NCBI RefSeq assembly: GCF_015832195.1
Contig: NC_052046.1
Coordinates: forward strand, 22,498,161 to 22,562,160
DNA from: Motacilla alba alba
Lineage: Eukaryota > Chordata > Aves > Passeriformes > Motacillidae
DNA: 64,000 nucleotides
Direction: 5' to 3'
Part shown: positions 50,901 to 61,246 of the stretch, one piece after another
Numbering within the stretch: the stretch's first letter is position 1
How the letters are laid out: each line of letters opens with the position of its first letter
Translations under genes and position numbers: made by a program
The notes under the pieces: model-generated
Seen by the model: only the letters and a program-made list of their open reading frames with translations
What the model was told of the DNA's origin: nothing
Database searches by the model: none

Positions 50901-52617
50901 TACATATATCTTCTGAGGGCAAAGATGAGTAGTAAGGCACATTTTGTAAGGGAGTATCGGTCTCATATGTAAATAATTTCCTAGAAGCTAGTAGTAGCCA
51001 ATAGTGCTGCAGGACTGCTAAATGGAACTCGCATGAAATTACTGGATTGGCTATTGTCGGATCAGAACATCAGGAGAGGAGTATGAATATACTAATGAAC
51101 TAGATATTTTAAGCATTCTTTTAATACAGTTTGTTTATCTTGTGGGCTACTGTAAGTGAAATTTTAATCTGATTAGAGGAACAGAAGAGTGAGCATGGTT
51201 ACAGAAATTCATGCTTATCTTCTTATATATGTGAGTCTGTGTTCCCTGAGGAAGTAGGATCATAACTATTTTAGTTTAGTCCTTTAGGATCTAAAATTTC
51301 CAGTGGTGAACTTGTAATTAGTTGTATCATTAAATGCTAGAGCATATTCCTCTTCTGGAGGAACCTGTATTCCTGTTCAAGGGGACAAAGTACTATTTGG
51401 AAGGAAATGCTGTACCATGGAAGAATCAGTGCTAATATTTTAGTGAAACATGTGGTCTGAATAGGTAATGAATGTTCCCCAGTGTCTGGTTAATTTTGAA
51501 CACCTAAGGAGCATTTGTATGAGTCATAATGTTTTTGGAATATGCTTTGATGAGATGGACTTTGCATATGCAGGAAGTGGAAGAAAGAAACTGAGTGGAC
51601 AAAATGATGGCAAAATATTTCATTATACATGTGTACGAAGTTCAAATAAATCTATAAACTTATATTCAAAATAGTAATTAATTTAATAGTATTAGGAGAT
51701 ATATTTAAATATGTAATTATATAATAGTAATTCTTCATAGAATATAATTTTGGTCAGAGTTACAGATTTTTGGTTTTCACTGATGCCTTCAGTAGTAAGC
51801 TAATGAAACAAAATTAATTATTTTCTGCATGTACTGTCCATGTAGGTGTGCAACTCACATGCTGTTCGCATTATACAAGTACACGTTAATGAGCTATTTG
51901 CATACAACGCATATAATGCATTCACCTAATATGTCTGAGATACTTTTCCCTTGCATATTGAGTGTAAAGATATGGTCTGCAGATGATGGCAGACTAATTG
52001 CCTGTGAAAATTAAAACCCTGTATTTACTAAGAGAACAACTAAATTGTAAGCAGAAATTTTCCTCTATAGGCTGCTTCAGTAAACCTCAACATCAGCTTC
52101 CACTTTGAAGTAAAGCAGTTGTATATCCATCCTGCTTGAGCTCTACTCTCTTTGCTCATATTAGTAAGGAAAAACATATTAACAGTGTTACGAAATTCAC
52201 GATCTTTGAATTTGCAAGAACAAATTACATATGGTATTTAATAAAGTATATTTCAGGACTGGAAGACTTACATTAAGACAACAAAGCTGCACTTCCAAGG
52301 CACGTGATTAGCTCTCTTTAATCAAGTCAATAACAAATATTTTCCTACAACACATTTAATAAAGTAGTGGATTAAAAAAGCACTTCCATTCAATGTGCAT
52401 ATATTAAAAGAGTGACTAATCATATACATATTCTCAAATTTCATGCTGTTGCTTTTGGGAAGCTTATGTGGGTTTCATGATCTTTAACATTTTATTTATA
52501 AATACACCCTGTTGAACAGGAAAGGTAGATTTTTTTTTCCAATACTGGTATTACGTATACTTTCTTGATTTATAGTTTTGATGATTTGAGCAGTTGGATT
52601 CTCATTTGGTTGTTCTG

Positions 52618-52641
52618 TTTGGTATATAATTATATACCAAA
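52618..52641. repeat. 24-bp perfect palindrome
   Basis: Centre between 52629 and 52630; each half-site is TTTGGTATATAA or its complement. It ends 146 bases before exon 6. An AT-rich self-complementary site without spacer; function unknown. Confidence 0.85.
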
Positions 52642-52787
52642 TAGATATTGTATTTGGTTATTGTTAATTATATAATTTTTTGTGTAATTCTCTTTTTGCT
52701 GGATATTAAAAGAAAATTTATACGACATTTAGGAAGCATAAAGGAAGAGATTTGCGAGTCCTGACCATTCTCTTTCTGTCGCTGCAG

Positions 52788-52944
52788 TTCGACAATCAGC
52801 AAGCATTGGGAAGCAGAACTGGCCACGCTCAAGGGTAATAATGCTAAGCTCACAGCAGCCCTGCTGGAGTCCACTGCCAATGTGAAACAATGGAAACAAC
52901 AACTTGCTGCATATCAGGAGGAAGCAGAGCGTCTTCATAAGCGG
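52788..52944 (+). CDS. HOMER1: HOMER1 exon 6: start of C-terminal coiled coil (long isoforms)
   Basis: One base completing Ser177, then 52 codons for residues 178-229. It starts S-T-I-S-K-H-W-E-A-E-L and ends E-E-A-E-R-L-H-K-R. It opens the coiled-coil region by which Homer1b/c tetramerise and bridge receptors with Shank. The segment is nearly identical to mammalian Homer1 as I recall it (Thr179 for Ala). The acceptor is GTCGCTGCAG|TTC and the donor CGG|GTAAGT. The phase matches the two bases left over from exon 5, confirming the exon 5-exon 6 join used by long isoforms. The following exon, expected to start V-T-E-L-E-C, was not found in the remaining 11 kb. Confidence 0.98.
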
Positions 52945-53069
52945 GTAAGTCAAGGCAAATGGCCAGAATCCTTGAGGTGGAAGTACTAGTGACTGTATTC
53001 ACTCATTTTCAAATAAAACAAGTTTACTGTTGCAGCTTCAGGTTTCGTCTTCGAGACAGAAATTGATGA

Positions 53070-53117
53070 TTTTCTTAAAAGCATTTCCTCCAGTTTTCTT
53101 AAAAGTATTTCCTCCAG
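53070..53117. repeat. 24-bp tandem duplication
   Basis: Two adjacent copies (53070-53093 and 53094-53117) begin TTTTCTTAAAAG and end ATTTCCTCCAG, differing at one base (C/T after AAAAG). Each copy ends in a polypyrimidine-CAG resembling a splice acceptor. Confidence 0.85.
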
Positions 53118-53840
53118 AAATTATTTGCTTTGTAGGACTTCTTTTTCCGCAAAGGTTATTGTTGCAAGAAGTTATCAAACCTTATGACATATTTGGCAGC
53201 TTTAACTCTTTATTTGATGCCATCACATCTGTTTCATTACATTCTCCATAGCACTGAAGTCCAGTCCCTTCTGCATTCAAGCCCTCAAAAGCTTGACATC
53301 AAATCTCCAAGTTCAAGAAATCTTATTATAATGCCCTCATATAACAAAGATGAAGAGCTTACCCTCTTCCTTGCACACATGGGAGTCAGAACAATACAAA
53401 CACAAGGCCAGTATATGCAAGTCGGGATCTGCACTTATTTTCATACAGAAGGGTCTGGGTGTCCTGTTGCCTTCATGACAAATTTTGCAGAGGTCATTTA
53501 ACACACCAGAAGTTAGTTCACAATGGGGGAAGGAAGGGCAATGTTTGAGGAAGGAATATAACATGCAAGGTTGAAGTCTAAGTCATGAAAACAAGTATTC
53601 AATATCTAATTTTGCTTCTCTTTTCACATATAACTCTCTGTATTGCATAGTCTGTCAACCTTTATCCATATGTATTTGTCATAGCTTAGGGCATATTTCT
53701 CTCTAGAGTGAAGGCATGAGCAACATGTGTGAAGGAAAGATGTTTTTGATGAACCTTTATCACTTTTGTTAATAAAAGTTAGCTTAGAAAAAATCACGGA
53801 GGTGCACTTAATGCTGGAGTAGTACTGTTTACAAGGGCAT

Positions 53841-54119
53841 GTATCACAGGACAAGGGGAAATGGCTGCAAACTGAAAGGTGGTAAATTTAGATTAGACAT
53901 TAGGAAGGTATTCTTTACTGTGAGCGTGGTGAGGTACAGGAAACAGATTGCCCTGAGAAGTTGTGAATGCCCCATCTCTGCAAGTGTTAAAGGCCAGGTT
54001 GGATAGGGCTTTGAACCACCTAGTCTAGTGGAAGGTGTTTCTGCCTGTGGCAGGGGAGGTTGAAATGAGTTCATCTTTAAGGTCCATTCCAATCCAGGCC
54101 ACTCTATGATTCTGTGATA
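53841..54119 (+). mobile_element. CR1 LINE 3'-end fragment, sense
   Basis: CR1 3' sequence: ATCACAGGACAAGGGGAAAT, 'TTAGATTAGACATTAGGAAG', ending TCTATGATTCTGTGATAC. About 280 bp, 5'-truncated. Confidence 0.93.
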
Positions 54120-56108
54120 CTTACTTAAGAAAAAAAATGCGAAAAACCCAAAAAATGCGAACTAAACCATTGTAATTTTATGCATGAAAACAGGTGTCAT
54201 GAATATGTTGAAAAAGAAGGGTGAATATTTCAGACCTCTCTGTTTGGTTTTAAATGCTATAGTCACCTACAGAATATAAGATACAGCAATTACAGCTAGC
54301 CAAGTCCTGCAAAGTCATCTTTCAGACCTGTGCCGGACTTGTCTAACGGAAGGCTGTTCAGGTAGTCCCAAGAATAATCCTATACTCATCTGAGGTGTGA
54401 GATATCCAGTGGGCTATGCCTAACCTGTGTGGAAGAGAAACAAGAATACCCTGCAGTTTAAGAAACTTAGGGAAATGGCAAACTGTTGGGGATGTCCTAC
54501 ACTTAGACTGACTTGCAGACAACACTCCTGAAGTCCCAGGTAAAGGATTTTATAGGAAAAAACAACAACTTCCAACAAACTGTAACTCTGTCTGCTATAG
54601 CTGACTGGACAAAACACATGAAATGTAATTAAAACTGGTGATTTTTGCAAAGTGCTTTCAGTTCAAGAAATTGGCAGTTGCTTTGAAATTGACAAAACTT
54701 TGCTTCAGAAATGTTCCAGTCAAGCAGAAGCTTGTAATGTATGTTTGTACAGAGGGAAACTGCCACTTTGTCTGTCATCTCATTTAAGCTTCTCATTTGG
54801 AGTAGTGGGAGTTGTAGCCTTTGCTCCAGGTTTGTGAATAGATGATAACAGCCACTGTTGATAAAAGTATTTAAATTACAGCCTTGTATTAAAGTTACTA
54901 CAGTGCAAATATTCAGGTGAATTTGAACACTAGATAGGCTTTACAGTGAATAACTCATTGCTTAAATGTGGACATAATAAGGTAGCATTCTTCCTAAAAA
55001 AATGTACAGCTTGTGTTGCAAAGCTGAGACAATAAAATCCTTACCAAAGAAAGAAAAGTAATGCACAACAAGAGCAGCTGTGTTTGCCTTGGGAGACTCA
55101 ACCAGACAAGACAGGCAAAGATCTCTTTATTTTTTTTATGTTACTCCCACTCTCAGTGAAGTCTTATTTAAAATCTGTTACTGAAAAATTAAATTAATGA
55201 AAAAAAATGAATGAATATAGGAGTTTTTAGCATTTAATTTTGTCTTTATTTGAGGCTACATTTAACAGTTTTAATCAAGTCTTTGAGGCTACATTCATTA
55301 AAAGCTGATGATTTTTCTTAACGTTATGTCAGCAAATTTCCCACAGTTATTTGTATTTCTGAGGAAACACAAAATCCATAGCAGGGTATTATCTACAACG
55401 TGCTCTTTTGATCATTGCTTACTTGGCTTTATTAGGTGATTCTGTAACCTCAGGACTTGTTGATACTTCACAAAGAATATAGAAACACTCTATTCCTAAC
55501 CCTCTCTGGGAATGCCAGTAAATTACAATAGGGTAGTTCATTGAGAGTACTGCCCTCTGTTGGAATTGCTTTTAGAGAAATGCAGACTTGGCTAACCCAA
55601 TGAATTAAATTCTCTAAGCAAAAAATGTATGTAGTGTTAAAAAAAAGTCGATTTCCATCTGTTACTATACAGTGCAGTGCAATACAAAAAGTCTTCTAAA
55701 CTGCATGCTGGAGACTGATCTTTCAAACTGAATGAGTGCCTCACTTCAAAAAGAAACTGCAAGTCAGATGCTTCTTTCTTATACAGATCAAAAATGTGCT
55801 GTTGAAATGGCAGATCTAGAGACTGTTGGTGTTGGTTACAGTACATGTGGCAGCAAGCAGTGTTCAGTCCCTGTCTTGTGCTATCTTTCTGTGCAGTTTA
55901 TCTGTTCTGTATAAGCATGTAGCTGCGGTTGATCCAAAAAATGTTCCCCAAACTGGAAAATGGGAATCAATCTCACCTGAGATAATGTATAAATTATATA
56001 TCAAGTCTATATTACATCCTGCCCTAGAAGGCAAGGGTAACCCATGTTCTTGTTAATAAATCTCTAGGGGCAGATTAGAGTGAAACACCATTGAATAGTT
56101 AGTGTCTG

Positions 56109-56110
<2 letters not shown>

Positions 56111-56156
<46 letters not shown>

Positions 56157-56157
56157 T
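56111..56157. repeat. (TA)n microsatellite with short (CA) tail
   Basis: About 18 uninterrupted TA units followed by CACACATATAT. A simple repeat likely to vary in length between individuals. Confidence 0.97.
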
Positions 56158-59100
56158 TCCACAATTTGGTTGGAAAGACAAACAGCCAATTGTAGCCATT
56201 TTAGTTCTTATTGTCTGCAGTAACATAGCAATATAAAAGTATTAAAATAGCACTAAAAATGTGTAAAGAAACAAAAGAGAAAAAAAGGGCAAATATGGAA
56301 AGATTTATAGTCAGCCCCCTTGTTGGTTCCAGAAATGAGGCTTGGTATAATTTTGATGTCTGTTGCTTGAAGTGAAGATGTTGGTCCATTGGGGGTGGGG
56401 AAAGTCCGTAAAACTCAAAAGATTTAATGAGTTTTGTATGCTCAGGTTCACTATCTTTACAGCTGCCTATTATGCCAGTGCAGTTTAGTTCAACATGGCC
56501 CATCAGCAGAGATGAGCCCCTTCAGGCTCACGTGAGTGTCCCTGATACTGCCCAGGCAGCCCTCTGCATTTGGGTGGGTACTTGGCACATCAGCCTGCCC
56601 CCTGAATGTTTGAGACTTTAGCGTTCCAGTGTCTCTTCCAGTATTACTTGTGGATACGTTCTTCTCCCCAGATCTGGAATGGTTGGACAATAGCACCCCC
56701 TTTATCTTTTGTTAAGTTCCAGTCACAATCCAAATTCCAGTTAGTACGTGTATTTGGGGAGGGGTGGGCTTTGGTGGTCATAGATGAACACCTGCTTCTT
56801 TGAAGTTTGCTGTAATGGGCAAAAGCCCTCCAGTGATTTTACCAATGTTTACCCATTAACAATTTCAGTCTCTCACAGTCTAACTCACATCCTTTTTTTC
56901 TAGTAATTTTTGTAGAGACAAAAGCATGAAGAGTAAGAGTCCTTAAGGAAACTGTCTAAGATCACTTCTCTTTCTTTGATTTTGGTCGCATTTTTAAAAT
57001 AATTCCACTTTTCTTTTTTGGCCATCTCTGAGTAAGTATAAGGTTTACTCATCTATCAGTTCATTTTTTTTTTTGTGATAACCTACATTTGTTTGCTTTC
57101 TCTGTGGCCTTTATCTTCCTTCTTCCATTTGTTCTCTGCCTTAGTAATGCCTAGAGCTGAGATAAAAGAGGATACAGATTCAGTGTGGCTGAGTGAAACA
57201 TTCTCAATAAATTAAAGTGTTGTGCTTTCTCCTGATACATTCTAGGATTAATTCAGAAACACTGTATTTTGATATTTAGTCAGTTTATTTTTCAGAAGTT
57301 TGCTAAATGGGTGTATGGAATTTTACCTCTAAAATACAAAGAGATAATTCTAGGAAAATGTGATGCCCAGTCATGAGCTTAACTTGGAGCACTCAGCCTT
57401 CTCTAATCTGCTCAGAAATGACAAAATTTTTCCCTTAAATGGGGCTAGTGAGCACTCCTACACACCTTGCATAGCTTTTTGACATCAGAAGGGATTAATG
57501 AGTTTAGAACAGCTCAGTAACAGAAAGAAAAACCCTGAAGTAAGCTACTTCAGACAGATAGAATATCATGGGCCCTAACATTAATCCTGTTACCACAAAG
57601 AGGAAAGGATTGAATGATGATATAAATTACAGAAAGTAACGCAAAGTTCTGTCTTTGTCATGTTAAAAAAAAAAAAGATTAATTTTTTTCATGTACGCTA
57701 TCTGCTAAAGTAAATCATCCTATGACACTGGGAAATAGCACAAAGTAATAACACCAGTGCATGATAATAAGAGCTGCAGTTCTTGAAGATCATTCATCTT
57801 CAAGAAAAGAAGCCTAAGATAAAAAGAGATGAAGGGAAGTGATCAAGCTCCTGGGTATTCATGAAAGAACAGAGTGGTAAACTCTTGAATTCTAGCTTGT
57901 TATTTTTCAAAAATTTCCCATAAAATAAGACAAAAATTAGGCTATTGTGTTCTTTCATTCAATGAATGAAATAAGAGTGAGATATCTTACGTAGTTTTTA
58001 AAATCACTTGACAAATAACAGACCATGATTTTTCTACTGTTAAAAGAAATTTTAAAATGGATATTAAGAAATTGCATGAGCATACCAAAATAAAAACATG
58101 GTCATTTTATTGGGCTGTTTCCGTGTCACTTAAAGAGAACAATAGTCTGTAAAAGAATTGTGAAAGTTCACAAGAAGTATGAAGTGCTGTATAAACCATC
58201 TATTCAGATTATCTATAGAAAAGCTTTGCAGACCTTTTAGAAGTCACCTCCACATTTCCATCAGCTACATTAATACTTGAATAGCCAAAACTAACTTTTG
58301 AACATGCAAATGTGAGGTGATGAATTTGTCATGATTGGAGCCCATGCCATGGACTTCATACTTGGTGACAAGTCTTGTTAGCAGCCCTGTGACTACTGTA
58401 GAAAACTGGTTTTGTATGCCTAAGGAAGAGCATTATCTAAGAGTGGAAATATGAAGGAAGATGACAGAAAGCATGCTAACAAGAAATTTATGAATGGTGT
58501 TCTGATCCAAAAAATTATTGGTAATTCACCTTTTTTATTTGATGTCCATCTCTTGTCATTCTCCCTTTAAGGCTGTGTCCCTCCTACTGAACAATTCAAA
58601 TTTAGCTTTGAATAAATTTTGAATAAATTAGGTTTGATTGATTAAGGGAAAAAAGTTAACCAAGTATAATCTTCTCCTGAAGATACTGTAATTAGCATGT
58701 GTTTAGATAGCAGCTCTGTACTTCTTGTTTACAATGAAAATAGATGACCACTTTTTTGCATGGCATTAGGGGATACCAAAGGAAAAAAAATACAAGCATT
58801 TTATTTCAGACAATATGTTGGGAATTTTTTCTCAGATATACATTTTAGTCTCTAGAATATCCATTTCAGCCATCATAAGTGCTTTATTATTTTTGAAACA
58901 GTATGTGTTGTCAGCCTTAGGCTATCAAAGCATTTCTTAGAAGAAGAATTGTGAAACCCAGCACATATTTTTATCTCCCTTTGTGTCTGTGATTCCTAAT
59001 ACAGGTAATCCACCTAGCATATATAAAGATTCAAACTTTTGGTTAATAATTACACTTTACAAGAAAGATGATCTCTTTTCAGAGCAGTTGTATCAGGTTA

Positions 59101-60204
59101 TGTTCCTTGAATCAAAATGTGAATATGCCTATTTTTTTAAATTTATGGTGGATTGAAGTCTTTTTGGTCTTCTTCAGTTTGCCTTTTTTTTTTTCTTAAG
59201 AGAAGATTTGTATTTAGGACCCAAGACTGTTTTTCTAGGGTTCTTTTTTTTTTTTTTTTCTGGGAATTCACTTTCATTGAATGTGTCATAGACAAGATAA
59301 TAATTTGGAAAAAAAACCCCAACAAACCAGCAACTAAGCTACTCTGACTCTGGCTAATGAAATAATTTTTCACCGAAGTGCTCTCTCATCCCCATCTTCT
59401 TATTTCTAAAAAATCTTCAGAAAAGTGTTAAGATATATTTATCTACAAGTTATAAAACACATGCTTTGTGGAGGCATGCGACAAGATGTTTACATAGTTA
59501 AAGCTTGCAGAATTAAATACATATTATAATTCCAAAACTCTACAGGTGAATAAGAAAATGACTGGATTTAGATCCTCAGGACTGAAGGATGATATCTGTG
59601 CAGTGTTTGCATTGCATGTGTTTCATGAACTGGCCAGGTGACTGGAAAAAGTACTTGCTAATTAGATTGTAGGGAAAGGGATGTGCTTTCAATTAAGTTA
59701 TTACCTTATCAATTGCAAATAATAATGCATGGCTGAAGGTCAAATCATCAATTCTAGTAAACTTGTTATATTTTCAAAGATTCCTACTACAGTTTCATTG
59801 CTTTCTTCACAAAAATCAAGCAGATGATAGGTTATTCCTATTTCATCTACTGGGGAAAACATTTTGGTATTTCCATGGCTTAAGGCATCAACTGCCCAAA
59901 GACAGAAATGTGTCCTTTTTCAGCAAAATCTTTTTTTCTCTGTTGAAAAAAGTAATAAATTGCTGGTAGTGCACAACACTCACCCTCAGGTTTTATTACT
60001 TTATCTATGGATAAATCTTGGAAAACTACAATAATTAATTTCCTGTCAGAAGTGATTTATATGAATAATACCATTGTGTGCTTTTTCTTCCGTCAGAATT
60101 ACCCTTAAAAATCAATGTTTCTTGTTTTCTGCATTTTCACATTTCTTAACACCATTATAGAAACAACAAGTTAGTTGTGTCAGGTAGAGAAAATAGGCTA
60201 CAGC

Positions 60205-61246
60205 CACACTGAATATATGATGCTAATATGGGTAAAAAACTGTTTGGATGGCCAGGCTCAGAGAGTGGTGGTGAGCAGAGTTACATCCAGCTGGTTTTCA
60301 GTCACTAGTGCTGTTCCCCAGGGCTCAGTACTGGGGCCAGTCCTGTTTAGTATCTTCACCAATGATCTCATGGAGTGCACCCTCAGTCAGTTTGCAGGTG
60401 ACACCAAGCTGGGTGGGAGTGCTGATCTGCTGGAGGGCAGGAAGGCTCTGCAGAGGGATCTGGACAGGCTGGATCATGGGCTGAGGCCAGTGGTTTGAGG
60501 TTCAACAAGGCCAAGTGCTGGGTCCTGCCCTTGGGTCACAACAACCCCAGGCAGTGCCACAGGCTGGGACAGAGTGGCTGGAAAGAACCTGGGGGTGCTG
60601 GTGACAGCAGCTGAACATGAGCCAGGGTGTGCCCAGGTGGCCAAGAAGGGCAATGGTATCCTGGCCTGGATCAGCAATGGTGTGGCCAGCAGGAGCAGGG
60701 CAGGGATTGTCCCCCTGTGCTGGGCACTGGTGAGGCCACACCTCGAATTCTGTGTCCAGCTCTAGGCCCCTCAGGTCAGGGAGCTCATTTTGGTACTGGA
60801 ATGAGTCCAGAGAAGGGCAGACGAGCTGGTGAAGGGTCTGGAGCACAAGTCCTGTGAGGAGCAACCAAGGAAGCTGGGGATGTTTAGCCTGGAGAAAAGG
60901 AGAGTCAGAGGGGACTTAATAATTCTCTACAACTGCCTGAAAGGAGACTGTAGGTGGGGGTTGGTCTCTTTGCCCCAGTAACAAGCAAGAGGACGGAGGA
61001 AATAGCCTAGAGTTGTGGCAGTTTAGTTAGTAGGAAAAAATTCTTCACAGAAAGGGCTGTCAAACATTTAAACAGGCTGTCCAGGGAAGTGGTGTAGTCA
61101 CTATCCTTGGAGGTATTTGAGAGACATGTAGATGCAGTACTTGGAGATGTGGCTTAGTGATGGAGTTGGCGGTGCTGGGTTGACTGTTGGACTCTATGTA
61201 ATCTTAAGGGTGTTCTCCAACCTGAATTATTCTACAGTTGTGTGAC
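60205..61246 (+). mobile_element. CR1 LINE with partial reverse-transcriptase ORF, about 1.0 kb
   Basis: The longest CR1 copy in sense orientation. The frame through 60498 encodes a recognisable CR1 reverse-transcriptase segment: W-V-K-N-C-L-D-G, then [10 protein letters not shown] (from about 60316) and the catalytic box region, where F-A-D-D-T-K-L-G-G reads F-A-G-D-T-K-L-G-G (60391-60402), losing the first catalytic Asp. The frame then stops; the remaining ORF2 C-terminus and 3' UTR continue in shifted frames to the 3' end near 61246. It is truncated at the 5' end and cannot encode an active enzyme. Confidence 0.93.

Larger units (their letters stand above)
29192..52787 (+). other. HOMER1: HOMER1 intron 5
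   Basis: A 23.6-kb intron, the largest one complete in the window, between GTACAG donor and CGCTGCAG acceptor. In mammals the equivalent intron supplies the alternative 3' ends of Homer1a and ania-3. It contains the Homer1a tail and candidate 3' UTR, CR1 pieces at 35855-36291 and 37915-38131, several inverted repeats, short microsatellites, and a coding-like but broken antisense stretch at 46169-47930. I could not identify an ania-3 exon because I cannot recognise its short tail. The remaining kilobases are AT-rich unique sequence with no supported gene. Confidence 0.9.
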
